Notes under the pieces: generated by a model | Told to the model about the DNA's origin: nothing | The model's database searches: none | Seen by the model: the letters and a program-made list of their open reading frames with translations, nothing else | Program-made: the position numbers and the translations under genes | Part shown: positions 51,957 to 63,811 of the stretch, piece after piece | Layout of the letters: each line of letters begins with the position of its first letter | Position numbering within the stretch: position 1 is the stretch's first letter | Source: Vigna angularis | Lineage: Eukaryota > Streptophyta > Magnoliopsida > Fabales > Fabaceae | Direction of reading: 5' to 3' | DNA: 64,000 nt | Assembly: GCF_016808095.1 (NCBI RefSeq) | Contig: NC_068976.1 | Span: 19,810,371 to 19,874,370, forward strand

Positions 51957-54472
51957 TTACTGGCCAGCGGATGGATTTGTCAGCAACTCGAGTGATTTCT
52001 TCAAGTAGTCTACTGCAATTGAGACATCATCAAATGCAAGTGCTCCAACAGCAAATCTTGCAGCCTTATGTGCCTCTGCTATTTTTTCAGGTGCTGGCTG
52101 GTAGTTACTGTCATAATGGTATGTCTGAGAAGTTGATTTAGGTTCCACAATAGTTCCATTCCTGCTGCTAGAGCTGTGATGAGCACTTGATGAATGGCTT
52201 GTAGTTAGCGGAGCTGACTGGGAAGAATATGAAGCATCCGACCCTTGATAATAAGTATAGTTTGATGGGACTGATGGGATGCTGCTTTCTGAAAAACTTG
52301 GATAAGACTGAAAATGGGGATAGGAATATGAGGAATTTTCATGAGAAGGGTAGTTAGGCCCTAAATGCTGTGAATTCTCCGATGAGTATTGCTGATGGTT
52401 GTAATGTTCGGGATAAGAACTTTCTGACCTGGCAGGTGGAGGATGGTAATCTTGGGATGACGGTGGAGGATGATAATCTTGGGAAGGTGGTGGAGGATGA
52501 TAGTCCTGGGAAGGGGGAGGAGAATGATAGTCCTGGGAAGGTGGAGGAGAATGAAAGTCTTGGGAAGGTGGAGGAGGATGATAGTCTTGGGAAGGTGGAG
52601 GAGGATGATAGTCTTGGGAAGGTGGAGGAGGAGGATGATAGTCTTGGGAAGGATAAACTCCAGGTGTGTAAGAGTGAGATGATGGAGAAACAACAGAAGA
52701 ATGCTTGTTGTTATCTAGTCCGTCATGAAATTGCATAGATGGTGGAATATTTGCAGAATGCTGTTCATTAGCAGAATCATGAAATTTAGGAGCCGGATGA
52801 ATGTTTGGATTCTGGTAATTGACAGGATTATGATAACTAGGTGATGAATCAGATTCTGGTCCAGGATTGGAAACTGTAGTTTCAGTAGTCCCAGGGTCCT
52901 GCAAGAATAAGCAGCTTAAAGTTGATTGTTTATGTTTATTAATCAATTTGTTTGTTTTTCTAAGTGATCAAACTAAGACACCACGTTAAGTTTTGAATCA
53001 TACATATCCATCACTTGAAGAACTGAATGGAATTGACAGATCCTCATCACCAGCAGGCGGACCAGCTGTGGGCTTTCTTCCTTCTTTCAAAGCTTTTCTT
53101 ATATCAGCTGCTTTCCACACCGCATATTTCTGTTTCTGCTCCAGCTGTAAAAAACTCATATAAGCATTAAACATACAGATACAGAAAGTTGTATTCTTGC
53201 TGCAAATTGCTTTCAAACAAGAAATGCACAGTGAAAACCATTCATAGAAAGGGAAGGATCAAATTCATGAAATACACACATCAGGCTGAACTGCTCCAAA
53301 TTGATTAAGAATCTCAAAAAAGATGCTGGCAGCATAAAATGTTTTCGCTGTATTCCTGTAAAAGGTCAAAGAGTATATGTTAAAAACTTATCACAGGAAA
53401 AATCCTAACACTCAAGATAGTTATGCGACATGTGAAGGGAATGACAAACAATTGGCAAAAGACAGATACTTGGTATTTAAAGAGAGTGAGCTACTATCTT
53501 GTCCAAGAGAAAGGAACAAGAACAAAAATCCCTTCTAAACGTCAACAAAAAATTGAGATAAAAGTAATCGAAACTGATGCAACAGAACAAACCAACATAT
53601 AAGCTAAAACACGCTTATCTATTTCAATCCTAGCATTTAAAAGAACAAATAAAGAGTAATATTATCATACAAATCTGCTCTTCCAGCACGATCTTGTTTG
53701 TCTGCCTTTCCAAACACATTCAAAGCAAAACCCTCGAGATATAAATTGTCCTCAGGCCCTATCTGGATGGACTTTTTATCCTGGAAAAAACAACATATTT
53801 CAGAAATATCAATTTAGTAAATAAAAACATCATAAACGTACCCAATCAAACATTTCAATCGCTAACATCTTTCAAAGGAAAATAAAACTGCAGCCTGCCA
53901 TACAAACACGAAATAGTATCATAATCCTTTATTATTCAGATTCAAACACATTCATTTAACATGAATCGAGTATATTAGATTTCCTTCATCTTTTCAAAAT
54001 AAAAGTTAGGGCTCCACGAGATCAATTAAAATATCACAGATGATTATTGGTTCAGTTATTTGCCGGTAATATTTTGCTTCAGTTAATTGTGATCACAATC
54101 AGCACAACGAATCAACAAAGTTTGACCTAGAACCTTCTCAAGCTGCTTCATGAGCGAGACAAGAAGAGCATTAGTGGTCTTTGTGCGCTCACTTTGCGGA
54201 ATCTTCAACCCCCGTTCCATCGCATATAATCGACCTAATTTTATCAAAAACAATTTAATCATAATAATTTACGAATGGATTATAGAATTTCAGATCAGAG
54301 AAACAGAAAATTCGCAAAAATGAAAAATAGGTATCGATCAAGAAAGAAAGAAAGAGAAGTTAAGTTAAAGAGAATTACAGTAATAAGCGACGAGAGGTTC
54401 GTGCTTTTGCAATTCATCGGCGCGTTGAAGATATGGTAACAGCAGCTTCGCGGGTTCGTTTTCGTTGGCCAT
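51957..54472 (-). CDS. LIP5: LIP5/VTA1, activator of the SKD1/VPS4 AAA ATPase (487 aa, six exons)
   Basis: Positive regulator of SKD1, which recycles ESCRT-III on multivesicular bodies; LIP5 also matters in plant basal defence and stress. Exons: 54472-54379, 54234-54134, 53780-53671, 53355-53280, 53144-53004, 52898-51957; 1464 nt, all GT-AG. The N-terminal Vta1 domain (about 1-165) starts MANENEPAKLLLPYLQRADE and contains the two MIT-like helical bundles. A long disordered Pro/Ser/Tyr/His-rich linker follows. The C-terminal Vta1 helices (about 447-487, AHKAARFAVGALAFDD, then YLKKSLELL) bind SKD1. In the linker, residues 258-330 are eight copies of SQDYHPPPP-type units. The linker's extensin-like wording has led homologues to be labelled extensin-like; the termini show it is LIP5. 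Confidence 0.93.
52431..52649 (-). repeat. Coding minisatellite in LIP5, eight 27-30 bp units
   Basis: One 30-bp and seven 27-bp units, all in frame, encode SQD[YF]H[PS]PPP variants. The plus strand of the same stretch is an open frame of 122 codons (52370-52738), a by-product of the repeat. Confidence 0.93.
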
Positions 54473-54516
54473 CTCAATTTCCAGAGATTCAAAACGCAGA
54501 AGTTCTTAGAAACCCC

Positions 54517-54528
54517 ACGACGTCGTTT
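54517..54528. promoter_or_regulatory. ACGACGTCGTTT promoter motif upstream of LIP5
   Basis: Same 12-bp word as the two copies upstream of SYP5; here it lies about 45 bp upstream of the LIP5 ATG. Confidence 0.5.
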
Positions 54529-55324
54529 GTTGGCTTTATTCCAAGCTTGTATTATGTATTCGACCGTCTTTCCCCGCCGAAGCAACTATTGCTTATTAAG
54601 AAAGAAAAATCGAAAGAGATTAAGCAGTTAAGAAAAGTACTCGATTAAGCTATGAGTTAAAATATCAAGTTCTAAAAAATAGCGGATATATAATATATAA
54701 ATATTGGTTTTTTTTATTTAATTAAGATTTGGCTTGAAAAATCTTTGCCGGAAATAAAACTTTAATGGTTGACTTTTAAAACCATACGATTCAATTTCGC
54801 GATTTCAGTTAACTAGATCTTATGGGAGTTGAAAAATTAAATGAAATTTTGGAGTTTTTTTTTTTCTCAATCAAATTCAATTTTAGTAAATGGCCTGAAA
54901 CTGCAGTGAGACAATAACTTTATTATGATAAAAGGTTTGAAAGGGTTAAATAGGACTTTCATTAAATGTTTCAAAGTCTCATTTATGTTGTTGTTATATT
55001 AATACCAGATAATACCTAGTTTTGTTTTTCTTAAGGGAATTTTATAAAATTTAAATACAATAAATTTGTTTTTTTTTTCGTTTTATAATATTTAGTTTTT
55101 TTTAATGTTTTATTTGGATAAATTAATTTAAAATTTATAGATTTATGTATTTCAATTATCACAATAAAAAATGCTAAATACAAAAATCATATTTCTAAAA
55201 TTTCAATTTTTTTTATCTAAATAACATATTTTTTACAAAGTATTTAAATATTTTTATAAAAAAAAAAGTACCTTCCAAAGATTTATCCAACTATTTGATA
55301 GTTCTTAATACTACAATTTGAATC

Positions 55325-55400
55325 TGTGTAGGTACTTTAGAGACTTTAAAGAATGAGAAGAGTGAGTTCAAATTCCACCTTTTTCAATATCTTGGTGATA
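55325..55400 (+). repeat. Possible tRNA-derived SINE relic
   Basis: GAGTTCAAATTCC resembles a pol III B box, with a weak A-box-like stretch about 35 bp before it. No tail or target duplication identified. Confidence 0.25.
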
Positions 55401-56737
55401 ACACGTGTATGTTAGTAAGTATTTATTTTTTTCTTATACTTAAAAGACAATTCAAAAGTGTTATGAAATAATTCGTAACCTGATACAATTTTTCAGGAGT
55501 AAATGTAAAGACAAAGTTCTCAAAAGTAGCAATTGAGTTTCTCAGTTATAAATAAGAAAGTATAATCTTTAAAAATACATGGATCTCCTAAAAAGACAGA
55601 ATAAAGAGTTGATCACTGGGAATCAAATCATACTATTGAAAAGGAAAAAATCATGATATATAATAAGAGATTAAGTAGCTATTTTCTTGGAAAAGAAAAT
55701 CATAATTAGCCTATCTTGGAGAAAGACAATTTAATTTTTTTATTCTTTAAAAAAAGCCTTTAAAACTCTTGCACAAATTAAAAAAAGAAAAAAAAATCTT
55801 ATGGGAGTAGGTGGCAATGAATCTAAGAAGATTGTATTCAGGTTGGAATTAAAAACCGAAAACTGTTCAACCTTGACCTTTTGAACAAGTAAATGTGAAT
55901 ATAATAGCAGAAAATGATACATCATAAAAAGGAATATCGCCTATGAGGTAGAGGGGGACCTCGTGAACTAAATACTTGAAACTCTCCTAATAAATCACCA
56001 GATATAAAGCTACTCATAGTGTGGGTACCTAATATTATAGAGAAATTATTGTAAGTGTTTTTATTCGAGCGAGATTTTAAAATAATTAGGTAATTAATAC
56101 ATAATTTAAAGAATGTGAATGCTGTGGTATTTTGATATGCAGTGTTAAATAATTTTAATCTAATAAAAATAATTTTATTTAACATTTTTTTTCAAAAAGT
56201 GAAATTACGGAAACATAAAAATTACAGGATTATTTTAATGAATGTCTTCATCTTCATTTGCTAATGTTTCTACAACATGGACTTTAATAGTAATTTTCTC
56301 ACACAAAACTCTAGTATTATGCATGTTAACTTCAACACTGAATTACATTCAAAAAAGGTAATCCTCTCAGGTTGGAATCATGTTCTGTCATTCATTCTGA
56401 TGGAGAGGCATTGGGTGAGAAAGAACCATTTGTTGCTTCAGCATTTTTTTTCATTCTTTCGGTAGATGTGCATATCTAACACAGTTTCAGACGAAAGTGA
56501 AAGAAACCGATGAATAGGAGGAGCCAGGGTTTGGAGAAAGGCAAGAATAGCACTATATTTTCATATTAAAGGGCACATGTATTGAGAAAACCTCCAAATG
56601 GCAAATTGAACATACACAGCTCAAAACAGTTCCTCTCTAATTACTTGTCACTCCATATTATAATTCCTAAAGCAGTAACTAGTATTTGATCATGCTACAA
56701 AGATGAAATTGTAGGGTTGATAATGAAGATCTCATTA

Positions 56738-57124
56738 TTAGGGTGATGCCGGGATTGGTTCGGTACCAGAAACATGGGAAGCAGCATCTTCTTTTGATAT
56801 GGCCACATAATTCACAGGAGCAACTGGTCTGATGTCTTTTTTTCCATCTTTTGTTGTGGACCTGCTTCCGTTTTGATGAGCATTAAGTGACAGCCGTCGG
56901 TTTGGTGTACCATTAGCTCCTCCATTAGCACGAGTACCTCCTACCTTACCAGAACTAACTGGCCTACCAGGACTGGGTCTTGAGCCAAAGATGGCTTCTT
57001 GTTCTGTGTTTCGTAGCTCGTGGTGCTTTTTCTGATCCTACAGAGTGCAAAGTCCAGATGTTATGACTTCTGAATACCACAATATGTTCAACAAATATAG
57101 AATAGTGAACAGATATAGGCCAAG

Positions 57125-57173
<49 letters not shown>

Positions 57174-60100
57174 TTCTCGCCGAGTTGTGGTCTTGTTATC
57201 AAGTGCTTAAATCAATCTGACAACGAGTCATCCTAATCATCTTATTGGTGAAACTTACCCTCATCCTCCGTTTTTCCTCTTCCCGTTCATGCCTGAGCAT
57301 GGCATATTCATCTAACATAGCAAGAAGAGGAACGCCATCATATGTGAATGACATGCCATGATCTTCTTCCCATGCACGAGTTTTAGCAACTAATGTATCG
57401 ACCAAAGCTGCAATTTCACCAAAAGAAACAAAATTATTCCAATAATGTGGTAACGTTTGTCTTGCATGCACTGACAGCAGATTGAAATGATAACAGTATT
57501 TGATGATGGTTGTAATTTCTTCAGCAAATACCTGGAATTTTGTTGACCAATATCCGAGCTTTCTCTGCACGTTTGAGGTTTAAGTGTGCACCTCTGCTTG
57601 CATTATACCTGTTATCATCCTGTTTTACAAGGGTGTGTAATTGTGTCAGATTGTAATCCAAATGAGGAAAGATTATGCAACCATTTTATGTAATCACCGT
57701 AACTCGTAGCAAAGCTAAAGCTAAAATCTGCCTATTTTTTGAAACAGGCATGAAACATTTCAATTATCTTATGAAATAACTAATTACTGAAACTGGGAAA
57801 AGCAAATTATACAATAAAGATAAATGAATACTGACTCCAGCTAACAATTTACAACTGCTGTTACCACAATTCAGACCAGATACACTATCTCACCAAGACT
57901 ATGCACAACCAATCATTCAGACTCGACAAGAAAAAATGTAGAAAAGGAAATTACAAATACCCGATTATAGTCTTCAAGCCAACTCTCCTCTTCACATGCT
58001 GACATCCATTTTTCAACCTTGTCCAATATATCTTTTCGACTTAAAGATTCTTCTTTTGCTTTTGCTATCTGATTGTCCATGTCAGCCAGTAATTCAGCTG
58101 GTTCAACGTTTCCTGAATCAATCAATGCCATAATCTTCTCCCGTGCAGCATCTGGGTCTATTTCTACATGAGCACGGGCAAATATCTCTTCAAGCTCCGT
58201 TTGCTTCTTGAAAGCAATTTCCTTCATCCTACTGGCTTTCAGCTGATCAAGTCTCTCAACTTCCACTTCAGCCTGCATTAACAAAAAATAAAACAGTTAA
58301 TATCATATTTGGAGTCCAAATCTGTAATCTTAAAGAAGGTCTTCAGCACCTGCTCAATCAGATCCAAAGCAAGAGCACCAGGGACAGTGACTTCATCAAC
58401 AGAAGCTGACATATTACAGGTAACATGGTCAAATAGACTCCTTTCCTCTGGATGAGTGTCCATTAGATTCCAAAGATCAATCAATTGAGAAGCTAATTCT
58501 TGAAGCTGCAAGACAAATCCAGGTCGAAGTCAAAATAAATGGCACTATATTAAAAGTCAACCAGAAATGTATGCAAAACATTTGAAGGCAATATCAATTT
58601 GGGGTGTCAAAGTCAGAATTGATGGTGATTTCTTGAAAACAGACACATGATTAGCAAGTAAATAGCCAAAATATACCAAAATTACTAACATTGAAATATA
58701 GTTAACAGCCATTGTCCAAATAAAAATTAAGCAAAAAAATGTTCTAAAGGCATTACCTTCTGCAGCCTCTGTTTTTTATCTTCTTTCAGCGTTAAGACAG
58801 TCTTGGCCAACCTAGCTAGGGTGTCGTTACTTATGCTCTTGGATTGAACACCAGTAGAATCATTTAGGCTTGGATGTACCTCCGTTACAGTACTGAAGAA
58901 GTCCATGCCAAGGACAGCACATAGATCATGCACAGTACTCACAAATTCAAGAACCTTGTGCAATCTCTCACTCTGCCAAACAAAGCGCAATGGAAAAAAT
59001 TCTCAATGACATGTTTTGTGAACGAAAGCAGGCAGCGTTTCCCAATTTGTGACTAACTGATACATCGCTATTGCACATTATAACAGAGTTACCTTTTCCT
59101 TTTGAAGTTCTTGTAGCTCAGATTGATATTCATCTAATTTCTTGAGGGAGAGGTCAGACTCGTCAACAGCAGGCGAAGCATCACTAAGGTTTAAGTTCCC
59201 AGCTATCTCTCCACATATTTGTTGGATCTGGGACTGTACATCAGAGAACTCCTTAATTCTTTCTTCCTTTTGTTGCCATAACTGTTCAAGTACAGGTGCT
59301 ATAGCTGCAAGCTGTTCTTTGATAGTTCCAGAAGGGTTCTCAGGCTGTGAAAGGAGAAAAATTATGCATAAGAATACAAAAGTAAAATATGAAGTTTATG
59401 TGTTGTGTATTGCCAATATAAGACATGGTCAAGTAGTTACTAACAATTCCAGCAAAGCTCTTTTCTCCAAGTGCTGATAGAAGACTGGAAAGCTCAAGCT
59501 TAGCATCTGACAAAGCTTGAAGTAACTGTGCCCTTGATTTCGCAGCCTGCTCAACCTTTCTCTTGTACACATCCAAGCATTCCTGTTCTAACTGAAGAAG
59601 CATTTTGTCTCGTTGCTCATCACTCTCACCAACCTCATCCCATATTTCCTACAGCGAATAAAGATAGTCTAAATTATACTTATATTCGATTGTTTTCGAA
59701 ATCAATTGTAAACAGAAACAGTTTCTATTTAGGTAAGTTTGCTAAAAAATGGGTTTTAAAATAATCAATTTCAACTAGGATAAACAAAAATAAAAACTAT
59801 TGGAAAATATTTGTAAGAGTAAAATGTGTTCGGTATCCCCGTCAAATATATTAAACCCGTATACAATTTTTTCGTTTGATTTTCGTCCTTCTAAAATTTA
59901 AATATATTTCTTAGGTCTTTATTTCTAACAAAAATAGACAGCAGACTTATGTGAATGATAATTTTAACATATGAATTTTTCCATTAAAAATAATTTTGAT
60001 AAATATATAACTAACATATAGTTATCCACATAAGTTTTCCATCTATTATTATGATTACACACAAGAACTAAAAGAATATGTTTAAATTTTAAAGGAACAA

Positions 60101-60464
60101 AAATAATATGAAAAACTTTTGGAGGACGTATTTAATAGTTTAGGAATTTTAGGAAAAAAACATATTTTACCTTATTCATGAGCTACAACTTTTCAAATTT
60201 GTAAAATCAGCTTAACTTTTTAGAGAAAAAGCTCTTTACAAATTTTAGCCACCGTCCCAAACTTACAACCGAAATTTAAACAGCTGAAATCTTTAAAATT
60301 AATCTTTCCCAGACATTCTCCAATACTATTCTGCAGACCGTGCACATTTTCATTTCAGTGACCAAAATGAAAATCTGAATGAAGATAGTAACCTGCAGCT
60401 TTTTTAACAAGGAACCACAGGTGTTTTCCCCAAGAAGAGGATTTTGAGCCTCTGTCACTGCCAT
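56738..60464 (-). CDS. MAP65-1: Microtubule-associated protein MAP65-1-like (582 aa, nine exons)
   Basis: Homologue of Ase1/PRC1 that cross-links antiparallel cortical and phragmoplast microtubules. Exons: 60464-60393, 59648-59445, 59344-59093, 58972-58757, 58505-58350, 58272-57961, 57619-57532, 57407-57259, 57037-56738; 1749 nt, all GT-AG. The N-terminal coiled-coil dimerisation region (to about 300) includes [20 protein letters not shown]. The conserved microtubule-binding region (about 300-480) includes [33 protein letters not shown] and [18 protein letters not shown]. The tail (484-582) is basic and Ser-rich with [16 protein letters not shown], probable mitotic phosphorylation sites, ending IPASP. 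Length and wording match Arabidopsis MAP65-1/MAP65-2 (recalled near 587). Intron 1 carries a transposon-like insert. A 5' UTR intron is likely (about 61155-60490). Confidence 0.95.
57129..57164. repeat. (TA)n microsatellite in MAP65-1 intron 8
   Basis: About 36 bp of TA followed by a T-run; on the coding strand the A-run and TA lie inside the intron. Confidence 0.92.
59819..60170. mobile_element. Inverted-repeat element in MAP65-1 intron 1 (about 350 bp)
   Basis: Left end GTAAAATGTGTTCGGTATCC and right end ...GGAAAAAAACATATTTTAC are inverted complements over roughly the outer 12 bases with mismatches. The inside is AT-rich with no coding frame. Fits an old MITE-like element. Target duplication not clear. 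Confidence 0.5.
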
Positions 60465-62219
60465 TGATGTTCCAAAGCAACCTAGCCGCCTGCACCCAAA
60501 AAAAATTAAAAAAATTACACAAGAAATATTTTCACCTCCCATCAAAGAGAGATAAACACCTCTTCTATGAAGATCAAGAGAGAAACAGACATGTGCTGTG
60601 TAGAAGAAAGCAAATGCAACTGCAGCATGATAAATGCAAACCCACAATCCATTGCGGTCAACTGTTAATTCCAGTAACCCGAATCACCCATCCCAAAAGT
60701 TAAACTAACGAATTAAAAAAGCGATCTTCAGAAAAATAAGCCAAAAAGGTTCTAAGCAAATAAGAGCAATAATTAATAATTGTCTTTTTTAAGAAAAAAA
60801 ATAATAATGGTTCATCATTATTTTAAGGCAAAAAAAAAGTGCGGAAAAAAATCTCCAAACAAATTAAGTTCCATCCATCACATGCGATATACCACAATCC
60901 AATGCAGGGCAAGCTAATTAAGCTAACGATAACAACATAATGGAAAGTCTCAGCGAAACGAAAGCTAAATTAACCAAACGATCAGCAGCAAGTAACAAGA
61001 AAATGACGAAAGAAAGGGAACCTGAGGGTGAAGTCACATGTAAAGATTGAAAAGGAAAGATGAGAGAGAAAGAATCGAATGTAGAGGAATGAGAAAGACG
61101 CAGATCTCGGGAATGCGGAGATCAAGAGACGATGGCGAGAGAGAAGAATACGTACCGCTTGAAGCTTAGGGTTATGTCGCTTCAGATCTGAAACAGAACG
61201 CGAATGAGTGAGTGAGTGAGTTCTGAAAGAGTGTGTGAGAGAGAGAGTGAGGTTTTGTTGTGTAGCGTGTGCATATAATAATAAGATTAGAGTAGATGAT
61301 GAAATTAGAAGAGAAGATGAAAAACAAAAGACAGAGTACGGTGTAGGAAAAGAAAATGGACCCACAACACAAACACTATCTCTCTCTCTCTCTCTATTGT
61401 CTCCCGTCTGGTTTCCTTTCTAGCCCCCACTCTTCATCTTATTTACCATTATGACACTCCTCAGTTTCTTCAAGTTTAACTGCGCATCAAAACTTTGACT
61501 TTGACTCGATCTTTGTCTTGTTTTCACGTGTTTGGTAACACTGTTCATAATTGTTCTTAATATTAACCATCACATAAAATCTTTTTAATTAATAATTTAA
61601 ATTTTCTTGTTACTTGTAGCATACTTAAGAAAGTTAATGTAATGGTATGAGCATTTATTAGTCCAAGACTTTGAACTCGAGTAAACCCCGGTGATAAAAT
61701 ATGAGTTATGTCACGCAAAATTAAAGAAATTTAAATACGTTTTACATGTAGAAAAATATAAAATGCATTTGATTCTTACCATATAGTAAAAATTAACAAA
61801 TAATGAGATCCTAATTTTACAAATTTGTAAATGATTAAGAAATTCGTGTTCAAAAATATTTAATGTGTATATAAATTGATATTTATCTTTTATTCCTAAC
61901 AATGTTAGGTGTATATATTATTATTATAAATTGTGTTTTTTTGAATAATATGTTAGAATGTTAAGTGTGAATCTAAATCTTACGTTAAGTATAAATGAGA
62001 AAATAGAGCATCATACATGTTAAAAATTTATTAACCTATTACTTTAAGATTTTTGGTAAAATGGTATCAATCTCTTAGGTCATTAGACTCAAATCTTATT
62101 GGTATTGTATATGAATTTTCTCCTCATTGGTATTGTATATGATATACATTTTTTTAAGAGCAGTTTGCTTATTTTTACTGTTCCATTGTGATTATTTTGC
62201 AGATTTTGATGGGATTGAG

Positions 62220-62283
<64 letters not shown>

Positions 62284-62416
62284 TCTTCTGTTGTAATCTC
62301 ATGGTGACTAACTTGATATTTTTTTAAGGCAAATACCGTGATAAAAGCGAATTCAAAAAATCATATAAACGCTAGTCGTTTTGTTTCGAGTAGACGTTGA
62401 TATCTCTTACATAAAA
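60465..62416. other. MAP65-1 leader, promoter and right-hand spacer
   Basis: On the minus strand a 5' UTR intron is predicted between GCG|GTACGT (61156/61155) and GGTGCAG|GC (60490/60489). The region around 61200-61400 has GA/CT-rich promoter-like runs. Beyond 61450 it is AT-rich with a (TA)n run and a weak SINE-like relic near 61640-61700. Confidence 0.5.
62222..62281. repeat. (TA)n microsatellite
   Basis: About 60 bp of perfect TA dinucleotides, 135 bp left of the retrotransposon LTR. Confidence 0.95.
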
Positions 62417-63797
62417 TGTAACACCCCTTACGGAGTGCCACTAGAAAATAACAAAATCCATCAAAAGTCTAAGCGTCTTACAACATAAGGTTAAAACCTT
62501 ACAAATATCAAATTCATTATTCAAAGACATAAAATTACTTTAAAACATGATAAATCTCCCATAGCTACTTCATCTCTGCCTCATTTGCAACGCCATCTAC
62601 TCCCGTACAAGTACGATCATCGTAGGTGGAACCACAACCACAAAAGGAAAGGGTGAGTAACGAAGAACCTAACATAGCATATAATTTCAATATCAAAATA
62701 TCATAACTTAGATTATCCTAGTCACAATCTTACAATACAACATAATATTTAACTCATAACTCAGATCGTTACCACTCAGACTATCAAAGTCACAATATTA
62801 CAATACATCACAGTATTAAACTCACGACTCAATCATTTACACGAGCTTCTGTTGTTTCCTTGAATTTTGTGGTACCAAACCTGTTTCGCAAAACAGGGAG
62901 ATTCGAGCCGTCTTCCATCGCAACTTCAAGGAATTACGAGTAAAAACTTCGGTTAGGCGCACCCACCGAACACTATACTCACACGAGCCGAAGTCATTGG
63001 GCGAGACATCCAACCCTCTCTAGTCCCCGCGCACGAGGAAAGGGTGACACTCGAACCTCAATCTCCGCAGAGACTCAACACCCTATCGTATCGCAATACG
63101 AACACCATCGATTCGATAAAAACTCTAAGGAAATGACAGAACGCTTGCTCTCACAATTTTACCATCATAACCATCACCATCATATATAAAGTCAACTAAA
63201 TTCATTGACTAATAAATAATTAAATAACTTAATTTAATTATTTATCCTACTGCCGCACCCTTCTAAAATTATTAATTTCACACTTTCATCAACTAGAACA
63301 ACATTTCTAGTGCACCCCCACTTTTTTAATTAATACCCAACATCAAAGAAAAACATAATTCTAATACACCCCTTCTTTTTTTTTTCTAAACACACTCCTC
63401 TCATTCTCATAATTCATTCTTTCCTCTTCCAACAAATCAAGAATCAACTCAATTGGGGTTCAATAGAGAGAGTAATGAGCAAAATAGTCATCAAAGATCA
63501 AAACAAAGCATACTAAAGCATGATTAAACTTCCAATTTTAATAGTTTTACTGCAGCTAGCCCTGTAGTCCAAAACTTTCGAGTTTTATGTCCAAAGAAAG
63601 ATATTTGAGTCTAGTTTCCAACAAATCAAGAATCAACTCAATTGGAGTTCTGTAGAGAGAGTAATGAGCAAAATAGTCATCAAAGGTCAAAGCAAAACTT
63701 CCCGGAAAGTGTGCGAGTGAGGACTAAGCACATTGGAAAGCCTCGTGGTGATGTGTGGGGGCAGTCAATATTCCCTGTAAGTTGCCGGGGCGTTACA
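62417..63797 (+). mobile_element. 5' LTR of an LTR retrotransposon (1381 bp)
   Basis: Begins TGTAACACCCC and ends GGGGCGTTACA, an imperfect terminal inverted repeat with TG...CA ends. It is followed at once by a methionine-tRNA primer-binding site, so this is the left LTR of an element reading rightward whose body lies outside the window. No sequence relation to the two solo LTRs was seen beyond the ends. An internal direct duplication (189-bp offset) lies in its right half. Confidence 0.9.
63429..63699. repeat. Internal direct duplication in the LTR
   Basis: About 80 bp starting CCAACAAATCAAGAATCAAC at 63429 recurs at 63618 with few changes; copies are 189 bp apart in direct orientation. 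Confidence 0.88.
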
Positions 63798-63799
63798 TC

Positions 63800-63811
63800 T
63801 GGTATCAGAGC
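63800..63811 (+). other. Primer-binding site for initiator methionine tRNA
   Basis: TGGTATCAGAGC, two bases after the LTR end. It is the standard plant retrotransposon site complementary to the 3' end of initiator tRNA-Met. Confidence 0.93.

Larger units (their letters stand above)
54473..56737. other. Spacer between LIP5 and MAP65-1
   Basis: LIP5 promoter side followed by AT-rich DNA and the 3' region of MAP65-1. Includes a SINE-like relic near 55325-55400. No gene seen. Confidence 0.5.

Noticed and set aside
52370..52738. Plus-strand 122-codon frame opposite LIP5
   Set aside because: It mirrors the in-frame minisatellite of the real minus-strand LIP5 exon; its acidic repeat has no independent support.
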